A stretch of DNA of 64,000 nt from Brevibacillus sp. DP1.3A (GCF_013284245.2 NZ_CP085876.1:6494501-6558500); one strand, 5' to 3'; positions 8,200-17,266 are shown, numbered from the stretch's first letter. A program made the numbers and translations. Notes: generated by a model from the letters alone, not told the origin.

Positions 8200-9537
8200 T
8201 TAACGAACAAGCTTGCCAGCGCTCACTGTGTCTATATGAATGAGAATATCAAATGTTTGCCCAAGCGCAGCTGTTACAAGGTTTGGTGTGTTTGGATTAG
8301 CAGAACCGCGTCCGTTCAAAAACGGCCGTTCTTCGTTTAACCATTTTTTGGTGAGACCTGTAGCATTCCGTAAATCAACAAAGTATTGATCCTTTGAGAC
8401 TTGATCTAGGGTGTGATTGGATGTATTATCATTCGATTCAATGGTAACTGGAACAATTTTATATTCAGAGTTATACGCGTTGAAATCGCCTTTCCCGAAT
8501 GAAGTTCCAATCGTTACATATTTCTTACCATAATGGTCCAGTAAATGCTGACCGGCGAGCTTCGGGTATACATCCGGCACTATATTGCTCTTTGCGATGT
8601 GCCCATTGTGCCCCCATACGATTGTTTTTCCTAGCTGTTCATGAGCCCACTTCGCATTCTCAAACATCGCGATATCATGCCTCAAAAATACTTCTGATGG
8701 ATTCTCCGAGAAGTTGAAATACATGCCAGTAAATTGCTCAATGACCTTGGCGTGTTGCTTGATCTTTGCGAACTCCTCGGATTGGCCGTTCAGACGCTTT
8801 TTGTTTTGTTCCAATATTTTCGTGATTTCTTTCGCTTGCTCATGATGTTTTTTCTGAATGGCATCTGGCAAAGATGTATAGGTTTCCAGATCCTTCGTAA
8901 CTTCGGCAAGTTCCTTCATTTTTTTATCCACACGGGGCAGCAGGTCAGGCTTATATTCTTTTATATACTGTCTGATCTCATCGTATACATTTTCGCTGAC
9001 GTTTTGTACATCCATCCCGACCACCCGCAGTTTCTCTTCGTTCTCGGGATCGGCATTGTACTCACGCATCCATTCCAGCATGTCTACGATTTCTTGTGTT
9101 TGAAATAGGGGCATTAGATATTCACTCGGATTCCCTTCTCCTGTGAGAACGTAATGATCAAGTTCCAATGCGTTGCCCCAGTTTTCTTCTAATACAAGGG
9201 TGGTAAAGCCCATTTCCATGACGAGAAATTCAACAAACCGGTGTTTCATCGTAAAAATTTCACGACTGCCATGATTTGCCTCACCTAAACCTACGATTGA
9301 AGCAGAACCGATCATGTCGCGCAGCGGTTCAATATCTTCAAGATCAGTCCCAGGCTCAGCGCTATTCAATTCAAAAGATTTCAGCTCTAACCATTCTTTT
9401 GGACTTAGATTTTTTGCCTTCTTCCCTTGTTGTTCGCTGTCCATCTCGGTTAATGGAGCTGCATACGTGGCATGGGCGCCTGTTAAAAGTAGACCACAAA
9501 TCGATACCGTGACGACGCTACTTCTGTAAAAGTTCAT
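8200..9537 (-). CDS. Exported erythromycin-esterase family protein
   Basis: A 445-residue member of the erythromycin esterase (Ere)/succinoglycan-biosynthesis-like family. The N-terminus is a signal peptide (hydrophobic stretch at residues 8-22, then HATYAAP as cleavage region). The family active-site signature GLGEANHGSREIF has Glu86 and His89, and a second conserved His lies in VWGHNGHIAKS. Ere enzymes open the macrolide lactone, but many chromosomal relatives have no proven macrolide substrate. The start follows AGGAGGAAAGAG. A minus-strand promoter lies 75-100 nt upstream. Secretion is unusual for a classical Ere and may mean a different ester substrate. Confidence 0.88.
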   Translation of the reverse strand: MNFYRSSVVTVSICGLLLTGAHATYAAPLTEMDSEQQGKKAKNLSPKEWLELKSFELNSAEPGTDLEDIEPLRDMIGSASIVGLGEANHGSREIFTMKHRFVEFLVMEMGFTTLVLEENWGNALELDHYVLTGEGNPSEYLMPLFQTQEIVDMLEWMREYNADPENEEKLRVVGMDVQNVSENVYDEIRQYIKEYKPDLLPRVDKKMKELAEVTKDLETYTSLPDAIQKKHHEQAKEITKILEQNKKRLNGQSEEFAKIKQHAKVIEQFTGMYFNFSENPSEVFLRHDIAMFENAKWAHEQLGKTIVWGHNGHIAKSNIVPDVYPKLAGQHLLDHYGKKYVTIGTSFGKGDFNAYNSEYKIVPVTIESNDNTSNHTLDQVSKDQYFVDLRNATGLTKKWLNEERPFLNGRGSANPNTPNLVTAALGQTFDILIHIDTVSAGKLVR

Positions 9538-9610
9538 TTCTCTTTCCTCCTATTATCTTCGTTTGCTCAAAGTATGGCCCGAGCACTGCCTGTACAACAA
9601 GTAACGTTTT

Positions 9611-9639
9611 GTCATAAATTTCAAACGCCCATCTGCCAA
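9611..9639 (-). promoter_or_regulatory. Candidate sigma-A promoter of the esterase gene
   Basis: On the minus strand TTGGCA (9634-9639) and TATGAC (9611-9616) are 17 nt apart, leaving a leader of about 65 nt before the esterase ATG. Confidence 0.5.
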
Positions 9640-9671
9640 CGGTTTCTCCCTCCCCATATGACAATTTGTCA

Positions 9672-9764
9672 TCAAAAAAAGCACCGAATCTTGAAGATCG
9701 GTACTTTTGAAATAGCATTTCCAATGTTATATGCTGCAATCGGGGATAAGAATAGGCCATCCAT
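9672..9764 (-). other. Hairpin with U-run and overlapping 30-codon ORF upstream of esterase
   Basis: On the minus strand AAAGTACCGA pairs with TCGGTGCTTT (one G-U pair) and is followed by seven T, which has the form of an intrinsic terminator (9674-9708). A 30-codon minus ORF (9672-9764), preceded by AAGGTAGGG, ends inside the T-run. This is the layout of a translation-coupled attenuator, but I see no clear promoter in front of it, and the best esterase promoter lies downstream. Function is uncertain. Confidence 0.3.
9707..9735 (+). promoter_or_regulatory. Candidate promoter for the 52-aa gene
   Basis: TTGAAA (9707-9712) and TATGCT (9730-9735) with a 17-nt spacer, about 60 nt before the small gene start. 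Confidence 0.5.
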
Positions 9765-9795
9765 CGCACCCTACCTTCTAAAGGAGTGGTGAATC

Positions 9796-9954
9796 ATGGA
9801 TAATAAAAAGCGTTCCTCTGAGCACGATCCAACGATTGCGCCAAGTATGTACGGTCATGATCCATTAGAAGAAAAGGCGACGGAAGAAGAAGTGGAAAAA
9901 GGGGATTACACAAAGGTAACGCGGCTGTTCCTAGATCGAACGCCGGAAGAGTAA
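9796..9954 (+). CDS. Small acidic hypothetical protein (52 aa)
   Basis: I do not recognise a named family. The ATG follows AAGGAGTGGTG at normal spacing and the ORF ends directly at a strong terminator, so it is a real short gene. The product is hydrophilic and acidic in the middle (EEKATEEEVEKGDYTK) and ends LFLDRTPEE. No membrane segment or cysteine is present. It has its own promoter and faces the esterase gene. Confidence 0.75.
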   Translation: MDNKKRSSEHDPTIAPSMYGHDPLEEKATEEEVEKGDYTKVTRLFLDRTPEE

Positions 9955-9979
9955 AGACGGGATTTCTCCCGTCTTTTTG
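9953..9979. terminator. Bidirectional terminator
   Basis: AAAGACGGG pairs with CCCGTCTTT, with T on the plus side and T on the minus side of the stem. It ends both the 52-aa gene and the convergent sensor/regulator gene. Confidence 0.85.
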
Positions 9980-9983
9980 TCAT

Positions 9984-11765
9984 CTATAGGATACTCTCAG
10001 TTCGCGCCAGTTCAATTGCTTCTTCCCGGTTGCTGACACCGAGCTTCGAGTAAAGGGTGGAACAGTAATTCCGTACCGTTCCCTCCGATAAATATAGTTT
10101 GGTGGCAATCGATTTGTAGCGAAGCCCATCTGATAAAAGCTGTAAAATCTCCCTCTCCCGTTTCGTCAATCCATAAGGATCATTCGGGCTGTACTTCTCT
10201 AACTGCTCACGTTGGCGCTTCATCTCTTCGAACACGCGCGTGGCAATCGACTGATCAAGCCACGTTCCCCCGCTATAGATGAGCTTCATCGCTTCCATCA
10301 TCTCTTTTGGACGAGTAGACTTCAGCATATATCCTTTTGCCCCATGCTCCAATGCTGTTGCTGCCTGTACCGAATCCTCAAACGTTGTCATGACCACAAC
10401 CTTCATGTTCGACCAGCGTTCTTTCATTTGAAGGAAGGCCTCCAGTCCGTTCATCCCTTGCATGTGCACGTCCATTAACACGATATCCGGCTGGTGTCGC
10501 TCACACTGTTCTAATGCTTCTTGCCCATCACTAGCTGTACCAACAACGATAAAGTTGTCCTGCTGGCTTAAGATTTGCTGTAAGCTGTCGGCAATCATCA
10601 CTTGATCGTCAACAATAAGCAGGCGGATACTTCCCTGTCCAGCTTCTACCTGTAAAGGAACATTACAAATGACAACGGTCCCTTGCCCTGATTGTGAATG
10701 AACGGACAGCGTACCTTGCTGTTGCTCAAGCCGTTCCTTTAGTCCTAAGCCGAATTCGATGGATTCTATTCCGTTGCCATTATCTTCGATTTGTAAACGG
10801 AGTTGTTGACTTTCGAAAAACAGATCAACAGATACCACACTTGCTTGGCCGTGACGAACCGCATTTGTGAGCGATTCTTGCAGGCAACGATATAGACAAA
10901 AGCTCATTTTTTGCATAACGAGCGTCTCAATGCCGATCACACGGAAGTTGACCGTTACACCTGTTGATTTCATAAATTCTTCCGTCAGTTCCAGTAGCGC
11001 CTCACTTAAAGACTGGTTGAACCGAGCATGAGCATGAGAGAGCTGATGCAAATGCTTTCTGATATCATCCAGGCTGCCTTGTGCTATTGAGACAAGTTTA
11101 TCGACTCGTTCGATCTGTAAATCAGGAACCGAGGATCGGAGCGACTCAACGCCAACAATCAGAGAGGTTAACGAATGGCCAATCGTGTCATGCAACTCAT
11201 GTGACAGCCGATTACGTTCCTCGATCAGTGTAAGCTCTTCGATTTGCTTAATATGCTGCTCCAATAATTGCTTCTGTTCTTGAATGATTCGGGCTTGCTT
11301 ATGAGACTCAATTAATATGCCGAATGCCATACCGATCGCAAAACCAAAGCTGCAACTAAACATGAACTCGTACGGGGGACGATTGGTAATCAAACCGTTC
11401 ATAGCCGGCAAAATAATCCCACTAGAGATTCCCGTCCACATATACGTTCTGCGACTACTGGCCACACCCATAATGATCACCAGTAAAACGAAAGACCAAG
11501 TCAAAGCAGGCGCTACATAGGCCACAAATAGATAAAAAAAGCCTGTCATTACGACTTCGACTGCCAGATACCAATCTTCTTTTCTATATTGAACGATCAA
11601 TGGAATGGCATAAACCAAAAGGGCACTAAGGATGATGACTCCGAACGGAACGACTATCATTGCCGGATACATAACATCTGCGATGACGATGATGCCTAGC
11701 CAAATCGTTCGTAAGGCAAAAATCACCCAATTGTACCAGAACCATTTTTTTATCATGGATAACAT
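9984..11765 (-). CDS. Fused NarL-type histidine kinase and LuxR-type response regulator
   Basis: One 593-residue ORF holds a whole two-component system. About five membrane segments lie in residues 10-155, then a HisKA_3 helix with ELHDTIGHS (phospho-His 192), an HATPase with ESLTNAVRHG, DNGNGI and GLGL, then a receiver (LLIVDDQVM; phospho-Asp 432 in LMDVHMQG) and a C-terminal LuxR helix-turn-helix (LTKREREILQLLSDG ... TVRNYCSTLYSKLG). In most relatives these are two adjacent genes. Here the kinase runs directly into the receiver through a short VEAGQGSIR linker. It is divergent from the serine hydrolase at 12026, a likely target. A DNA-binding domain tethered to a membrane kinase is unusual; a lost stop codon is the alternative. 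Confidence 0.9.
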   Translation of the reverse strand: MLSMIKKWFWYNWVIFALRTIWLGIIVIADVMYPAMIVVPFGVIILSALLVYAIPLIVQYRKEDWYLAVEVVMTGFFYLFVAYVAPALTWSFVLLVIIMGVASSRRTYMWTGISSGIILPAMNGLITNRPPYEFMFSCSFGFAIGMAFGILIESHKQARIIQEQKQLLEQHIKQIEELTLIEERNRLSHELHDTIGHSLTSLIVGVESLRSSVPDLQIERVDKLVSIAQGSLDDIRKHLHQLSHAHARFNQSLSEALLELTEEFMKSTGVTVNFRVIGIETLVMQKMSFCLYRCLQESLTNAVRHGQASVVSVDLFFESQQLRLQIEDNGNGIESIEFGLGLKERLEQQQGTLSVHSQSGQGTVVICNVPLQVEAGQGSIRLLIVDDQVMIADSLQQILSQQDNFIVVGTASDGQEALEQCERHQPDIVLMDVHMQGMNGLEAFLQMKERWSNMKVVVMTTFEDSVQAATALEHGAKGYMLKSTRPKEMMEAMKLIYSGGTWLDQSIATRVFEEMKRQREQLEKYSPNDPYGLTKREREILQLLSDGLRYKSIATKLYLSEGTVRNYCSTLYSKLGVSNREEAIELARTESIL

Positions 11766-12025
11766 TTGTCATGTACTCCTGCTCATCTGAATGGTAAGGA
11801 ATTTCCCGAATGTTTCTGACTCATCATGCATCACTATTTCCCGATTCGTCAAGCAGAATGCGCCGTGTCATATAGCTCTTATGACATTCTATCATGCCGC
11901 AAATATGATGGGTTGGCACGATGTCATCCATAGATAGAACGGTTTTGTCACTATGTGATTTTACAGCCCTGAGAATAAGGTGGATGTGTGAAACAACACA
12001 TTTCAACTTACAGGAGCGATGAGAA
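11766..12025. promoter_or_regulatory. Divergent regulatory region with inverted repeat
   Basis: The region holds ATGACAT (11881-11887) and ATGTCAT (11921-11927) as outer arms, with nested ATCAT and ATGAT inside. These may be binding sites for the fused LuxR-type regulator. No convincing -35/-10 pair could be assigned. Confidence 0.35.
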
Positions 12026-14200
12026 ATGAAACCATTCCCTATGCAAAAAGGAGCGTCCCTTACGTTATCTGCATTTTTGATAGGAACGCTGATACTTCCT
12101 ACTTACGGTTGTGCGGAAGCAAGTGTGGACCAAGCAATCACGCAACAAAAGGAAACGGATCATGCCAAAATAAAAGAAGCGATTGATAAAGCCGCTGCCA
12201 GCGAAAACATTCCAGGTGTCCTCTTTGCAGTAAAGAAGGGAAATGATTTCTGGTCGTATGCTTCCGGCGAAGCGAATATAGAAAGTAAGAAACCGATGGA
12301 AGCTGACTTTTCATTTCGAATCGGGAGTATAACGAAATCGTTCGTAGGTGTAGTGACCCTGCAACTAGCTGAGGAAAAGAAGCTAAGCCTCGATGACTCG
12401 TTGGAAAAATGGCTCCCAGGTGTCGTCCAAGGAAACGGATATGACGGTAACAAAATTACGATTCGTCAGTTATTAAATCATTCGAGTGGAGTGGCAGACT
12501 ACTTAGATGATCAACTCAAGGAAAGTTTAATCCAAAACTCCACTCAAACGTTTACAGCAGAACAACTCATTTCTCGCGCATTAAAGCATACACCGACCAC
12601 GGGTGGCTATTCGAATACGAATACAGTGCTGATGAAACTCATTATCCAAAAGGTCACAGGAGAAACGGTTGCCGAACAAATCAAGAAACGAATTATTGAG
12701 CCGCTTCAACTAACAGAAACGTTTTTCCCGGATAACTCACAATCCATTCCGAAAAACAGTCCAAATGGATACTTTGACAATGCCGGTACATTAATGGATA
12801 TGACTGACCTTAACCCTTCGTTTGCAGACGCAGCAGGGGCTATGATCTCGACTACGAAGGATTTAACAACGTTCTTTAGCGCTTTATTGGGCGGAAAATT
12901 GTTAACACCTGAGATGCATAAAGAAATGTTAACTACTGTTTCTAATCCACACGGAAAATTTGGACTCGGTATTCAGGAAGTAACCTTGCCGAATGGCACT
13001 ACCATATGGGGTCATCAAGGTGGCATTCCTGGATTCACCAACTTCGCAGGTGGAACAAAAGACGGCGAGCATGTGATCGCGATGAGTATCAACGTATTAG
13101 GAGCTGCTGTACCTCATATTGAGAACATCCAGATGACTGAACTCACGGGACAAGCCAAGCAACCATCCACCCCGGATCAAGCAGCTCAAAAACATGGGAA
13201 AGAAATGAAGGACTTCATTGATCAGAAAGCAAAAGTCGAGGGAGTCCCTGGCATAATTGCTGCTGGGTTAAGAGACGGAGAATACTGGTCTTATGCAGCC
13301 GGTGTAGCCAACCTCGATCATAAAAATCCGATGGAGCAAGACTTTACTTTCCGTATTGGCAGTGTCACAAAGGCGTTTGTTGCTACCCTTGTCTTACAGT
13401 TGGCTCAGGAGAAAAAGCTGAATCTGGATGACTCGGTAGAAAAATGGCTCCCAGGTGTGGTAAAGGGCAATGGGTATGACGGCAACAAAATCACGATTCG
13501 TCAGTTATTGAACCAAACGAGCGGGATTGCAAGCTATACGAGTACAGACATGCGATACGCTACCTCATTCCCTCAATATACCGTTAATGACCTTGTACGT
13601 ATGGGACTGGCAAAGCCGCCAGTATTTCAACCGGGAGCAGGCTGGGACTATTCGAATACAAATACCGTACTAGCTGGTCTTGTTATTCAGAAGGTAACAG
13701 GAGAAACGTACGATGTGCAGATAAAGAAACGAATCCTCGACCCGCTTCAGATGACAGATACATCCTTTAGTGGTAGTAATCCAAAAATCCCAGGCCAGCA
13801 TGCCACAGGCTATAACATGAATCAGGCAGGTAAACTGTATGATTTCACAGAGTATAATCCTTCATGGGCGAATGCTGCGGGGGAAATGATCTCCACAGGG
13901 AAAGATTTGACCACCTTTTTTAGTGCGCTTTTGGGTGGGAAACTATTAAGTGACGAGATGATGAAGCAGATGACAACAGGTGTGGACTCACCTTTTGGCA
14001 AATATGGACTGGGACTTTATGAGGTGACACTGCCGAACGGAAAGACCTATTGGGGACATGGAGGCGGCATTCATGGGTTTGAAACGTTAGCGGGTGGTAC
14101 CTTAGGCGGGAAGGATATTTTGGTGACGAACATCAATGCGGTCGGTCCAGAACCTGTCGTCGCTAATCAAGCCATGTTCGAAAAGGAATTTAGCCGTTAA
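12026..14200 (+). CDS. Exported serine hydrolase with two tandem beta-lactamase-like domains
   Basis: A 724-residue protein made of two copies of a class C beta-lactamase/DD-peptidase-like domain after a signal sequence (TLSAFLIGTLILPTYG, then a Cys that is only a weak lipobox). Copy 1 has SITK with Ser101, GGYSNTN and WGHQGG. Copy 2 has SVTK with Ser446, DYSNTN and WGHGGG. Both keep the SxxK, YxN and HxG motifs, so both may be active. The copies share long blocks such as EKWLPGVV and GNGYDGNKITIRQLLN. Family roles include D-Ala peptide hydrolysis, esterase activity and beta-lactam hydrolysis. The divergent two-component gene suggests control by an envelope signal. Confidence 0.9.
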   Translation: MKPFPMQKGASLTLSAFLIGTLILPTYGCAEASVDQAITQQKETDHAKIKEAIDKAAASENIPGVLFAVKKGNDFWSYASGEANIESKKPMEADFSFRIGSITKSFVGVVTLQLAEEKKLSLDDSLEKWLPGVVQGNGYDGNKITIRQLLNHSSGVADYLDDQLKESLIQNSTQTFTAEQLISRALKHTPTTGGYSNTNTVLMKLIIQKVTGETVAEQIKKRIIEPLQLTETFFPDNSQSIPKNSPNGYFDNAGTLMDMTDLNPSFADAAGAMISTTKDLTTFFSALLGGKLLTPEMHKEMLTTVSNPHGKFGLGIQEVTLPNGTTIWGHQGGIPGFTNFAGGTKDGEHVIAMSINVLGAAVPHIENIQMTELTGQAKQPSTPDQAAQKHGKEMKDFIDQKAKVEGVPGIIAAGLRDGEYWSYAAGVANLDHKNPMEQDFTFRIGSVTKAFVATLVLQLAQEKKLNLDDSVEKWLPGVVKGNGYDGNKITIRQLLNQTSGIASYTSTDMRYATSFPQYTVNDLVRMGLAKPPVFQPGAGWDYSNTNTVLAGLVIQKVTGETYDVQIKKRILDPLQMTDTSFSGSNPKIPGQHATGYNMNQAGKLYDFTEYNPSWANAAGEMISTGKDLTTFFSALLGGKLLSDEMMKQMTTGVDSPFGKYGLGLYEVTLPNGKTYWGHGGGIHGFETLAGGTLGGKDILVTNINAVGPEPVVANQAMFEKEFSR

Positions 14201-14221
14201 GTTAAAAAGGAAAATTAATAG

Positions 14222-14263
14222 AAGGCTTTTGCTTTGGGAAATCCAAGAGCAATAAGCCTTTTT
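14222..14263 (+). terminator. Rho-independent terminator
   Basis: AAGGCTT and AAGCCTT form the outer stem, with an inner GCTTTGG/CCAAGAGC stem and a T-run after it. It ends the serine hydrolase gene. Confidence 0.8.
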
Positions 14264-14388
14264 CCTTTTCATCTTTTATCTATAAATTTATTTATGATTA
14301 TACCAATAAAACATAATTTGTTTTATCGATAACTCGACCTTAGAATAGCAACTGTACCCCCAATCCAAAAATACAGGAGGCAATATAG

Positions 14389-15051
14389 ATGGCAAAACAA
14401 ATCTTGATGGTAGTCACCAATCATACTGATATGCAGGAAGGCAAAAAAACAGGAATTTGGCTGTCCGAGTTTGCAGAGGCTTATCTGGCCTTCGAAAACA
14501 AAGGCTATGAAATCACAGTTGCTAGTCCATTGGGCGGAGTTGGTCCGATTGACCCTGGCAGCGTGGAGGACCAAACAGCGCAAGAAATCTTGGACGCCGC
14601 CAAGCATTTGGAAAACACCAAAAAGCTGGATGACGTAACAGCAGACGGCTTCGAGGCTATTTTCCTCCCAGGTGGTCATGGCACGATGTTTGACCTGCCA
14701 GATAACCAAAAGCTCCAGCAATTACTGCGAGATTTTTATGAAGCAGGAAAAATCGTAGCGGCTGTTTGCCACGGTCCTGCCGGGCTCGTGGGTGCGACTT
14801 TGTCCGATGGTCAGCCGCTCGTCGCAGGCAAGCGCGTGAATGCTTTCACAGACAGAGAAGAAGCAACGACAGGCTTGGGGGCTTATCTGCCTTTCCTCTT
14901 GGAGAGCAAAATCCGTGATCTCGGTGCCATTTATGTGGCCTCACCAAACTGGAGCACACATGTAGAAGTCGACGGCAACCTGATTACCGGACAAAATCCA
15001 CAATCTACACTCGCTGTCACAGAAGCAGTAATAAGCAAATTAGGCGAATAA
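14389..15051 (+). CDS. DJ-1/PfpI-family protein, Hsp31/glyoxalase III-like
   Basis: A 220-residue DJ-1 superfamily protein of the longer type. It starts with KQILMVVTNHTDM and KKTGIWLSEFAEAY, the usual N-terminus of the Hsp31-like branch with catalytic Glu27. The nucleophile is Cys127 in VAAVCHGPAGL, next to His128, and the LPGGHG loop is at residues 93-98. The branch is associated with glutathione-independent glyoxalase and deglycase activity against methylglyoxal. The site ACAGGAGG fixes ATG 14389. It is a monocistronic gene ended by a hairpin, the second DJ-1 gene in the window. Confidence 0.9.
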   Translation: MAKQILMVVTNHTDMQEGKKTGIWLSEFAEAYLAFENKGYEITVASPLGGVGPIDPGSVEDQTAQEILDAAKHLENTKKLDDVTADGFEAIFLPGGHGTMFDLPDNQKLQQLLRDFYEAGKIVAAVCHGPAGLVGATLSDGQPLVAGKRVNAFTDREEATTGLGAYLPFLLESKIRDLGAIYVASPNWSTHVEVDGNLITGQNPQSTLAVTEAVISKLGE

Positions 15052-15060
15052 TACACGTGA

Positions 15061-15085
15061 GGCTGATAGACGAAAAATATCAGCC
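15061..15085 (+). terminator. Hairpin terminator with weak T-run
   Basis: GGCTGATA pairs perfectly with TATCAGCC nine bases on, followed by TTCTCCC. The stem is good but the T-run is poor. Confidence 0.6.
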
Positions 15086-15140
15086 TTCTCCCTATTCACC
15101 TTGTGATTTTCTTTAAACGAAAGGAGGGCTACTCACTACC

Positions 15141-16349
15141 ATGGCAACAGAAAATATGGCCCGTCACTATGAACAGGCACATGCCACTCGCAAAGGATCG
15201 ACTCTCGCCTTGTACGCTCTGACACTCGGAGCATTTGCGATCGGGATGACAGAGTTCATCATTATGGGACTACTCTCTGAGGTAGCCACCAGTCTGAACG
15301 TTTCCATTCCGATGGCTGGATTCCTTATTACCGGTTATGCATTGGGTGTCGCTATCGGCGCTCCCATCATTACGATGGCTACCCACAGAATGCCGCGCAA
15401 AGCACTTTTGCTGTTTCTTATGATTCTATTTATCGCGGGAAATGCGCTAGCCGCTCTCGCACCGAACTATACGGTTCTGATGTTGGCTCGGATCCTGGCT
15501 GCTCTTACCCACGGATCGTTCTTCGGTGTGGGTTCGGTCATTGCCGCTGAGCTGGTTCCCAAGGAAAAACGCGCGGGTGCCATCGCGATCATGTTTACCG
15601 GACTGACACTGGCCAATATTTTGGGTGTACCGATTGGAACATTTCTGGGGCAAGCGTACGGCTGGCGCTCTACCTTCTGGGCAATCACGATTATTGGGAT
15701 CATTGCGTTGATCGGAATCGTTATGCTCGTTCCGAAGGTCGCCAACGCAACATCCAGTCTGCGGCAAGAGCTCGGCGTGCTCAAACGCCCAGCGGTTCAT
15801 ATCGCGCTTTTGATGACCGTATTCGGATTTGGTGGCGTATTTACTGCGTTTACGTACATTTCGCCAATCCTGGTGGATATCACAGGCTTCTCACCCAGCT
15901 CTGTTTCGTACATCCTCGTCTTGTTCGGCGTAGGGATTACGATCGGGAATATTTACGGAGGAAAATTGGCAGACCGCAAGCTGTTTCCTTCCTTGCTCGG
16001 AATACTTGTCGTACTGGCGCTCGTTCTCGCTGTGTTCAACTTTACGGATCAGCATAAGCTCCTCACCTTGATAACCGTATTCCTTTTGGGGATTGCCGCA
16101 TTTGGTACGGTTCCTGGCTTGCAGCTCCACATGCTGAACACAGCCAAGGAAGCACCTACGCTCGCCTCGACACTGAACATCGCGGCCTTCAATCTGGGAA
16201 ATGCGCTTGGTGCCTATATTGGGGGCGTTGTAATCGATTTTAACTTTGCAGGAGGTCTTTCTGCCGTTCCTTGGGTCGCTTCACTCGTGACGGTCATCGG
16301 AATTTTGTTTACGATATGGGGAGCGCAACACCAGAAACGTCAAAGGTAA
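15141..16349 (+). CDS. MFS transporter, DHA1 (AraJ/YdhP-like)
   Basis: A 402-residue 12-segment major facilitator protein. It starts with TLGAFAIGMTEFIIMGLL, typical of the AraJ/YdhP sugar-or-drug efflux group. It has ARILAALTHGSFFGVGSVIAAELVP in helices 4-5 and the loop 2-3 region THRMPRKALL. A role in small-molecule efflux is inferred from family only. The gene AAAGGAGGG site is 14 nt before the ATG. A LysR regulator starts 15 nt downstream, so the two are one unit and the regulator probably responds to the exported compound. Confidence 0.9.
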   Translation: MATENMARHYEQAHATRKGSTLALYALTLGAFAIGMTEFIIMGLLSEVATSLNVSIPMAGFLITGYALGVAIGAPIITMATHRMPRKALLLFLMILFIAGNALAALAPNYTVLMLARILAALTHGSFFGVGSVIAAELVPKEKRAGAIAIMFTGLTLANILGVPIGTFLGQAYGWRSTFWAITIIGIIALIGIVMLVPKVANATSSLRQELGVLKRPAVHIALLMTVFGFGGVFTAFTYISPILVDITGFSPSSVSYILVLFGVGITIGNIYGGKLADRKLFPSLLGILVVLALVLAVFNFTDQHKLLTLITVFLLGIAAFGTVPGLQLHMLNTAKEAPTLASTLNIAAFNLGNALGAYIGGVVIDFNFAGGLSAVPWVASLVTVIGILFTIWGAQHQKRQR

Positions 16350-16364
16350 GAGAGGATAGCCAAC

Positions 16365-17237
16365 ATGGTGGACTTTGAATGGTACCGTAGCTTTATCAGC
16401 ATCTATAAGCATAGCTCTGTATCGGAGGCTGCCAGAACGAGGATGATGACACAACCAGCCATGAGCCAGCATCTGGCCTCCCTGGAAGCAGAGGTGGGGG
16501 AGCCATTATTTACACGAGCTCCTCGAAAAATGATTCCTACCGAGAGAGGCAAAGCGCTCTATACACAGGTGGTTCCGCTCATCGAAGCTTTGGAAGAAAC
16601 CACGCAAACCCTCAAGACAAACGCGGCCACAGCTCTGCCCGTCATTCGGATCGGGTCGGCGCATGAGTTTTTCCGCGAGAAGCTAGCGCCGCATATCGGA
16701 AGCTTCCAAATGCGCGTCATCGCCTATCTCGGTGTCGCTTCCAAGATACTCGAATTCCTCCTGGAGGAAAAAGTAGACCTCATCGTCATGTCGCAAAAGC
16801 TTTCCGCACCAGGCGTCGAATATATTCCGTACATGCAAGAGGAATTTGCTTTGGTGGCACCTCCCGAATTCAGGGAACCAACGTTTGACGACAAGGAGTC
16901 TTTTGAATCGTGGCTATGCGCTCAGCCGTGGATCAGCTATGATTTGGATTTGCCGATCATCCGCCGTTTTTGGCGCGAGCATTTCCAAAAGCGTCCACAA
17001 ACGCATCCGACACACGTCGTACCCGATTTGCACAGTGTGCTGAAAGCTATTGAGCACGGCGCAGGCATCAGCCTGTTGCCTACGTTCATGCTTGATGACC
17101 ATTTGTCCAGGAACAAAGTAAAGATCATGTACCCGTCCTATACGGTTCATAATGACCTATACTTGGCCTACCAGGTGAAAAACCGGAATCTGCCTCATCT
17201 GAAGACATTGATTGATGCGCTGAAAAAGGTAGTTTAG
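16365..17237 (+). CDS. LysR-family transcriptional regulator
   Basis: A 290-residue LysR protein with the N-terminal HTH (SSVSEAARTRMMTQPAMSQHL, ASLEAEVGEPLF, RAPRKMIPTERG) and a substrate-binding C-terminal half (RIGSAHEFF, GAGISLLPTFML). It is cotranscribed with the MFS gene in front of it, an arrangement less common than the divergent one. The unit ends in a terminator 30 nt downstream. Confidence 0.92.
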   Translation: MVDFEWYRSFISIYKHSSVSEAARTRMMTQPAMSQHLASLEAEVGEPLFTRAPRKMIPTERGKALYTQVVPLIEALEETTQTLKTNAATALPVIRIGSAHEFFREKLAPHIGSFQMRVIAYLGVASKILEFLLEEKVDLIVMSQKLSAPGVEYIPYMQEEFALVAPPEFREPTFDDKESFESWLCAQPWISYDLDLPIIRRFWREHFQKRPQTHPTHVVPDLHSVLKAIEHGAGISLLPTFMLDDHLSRNKVKIMYPSYTVHNDLYLAYQVKNRNLPHLKTLIDALKKVV

Positions 17238-17266
17238 TCTACACTCTCGTCCAAGCTAGAAAACAG

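Noticed and set aside
9518..9769. 83-codon minus frame covering the esterase upstream region
   Set aside because: It runs over the promoter and ribosome site of the esterase gene and has no good ribosome site of its own.
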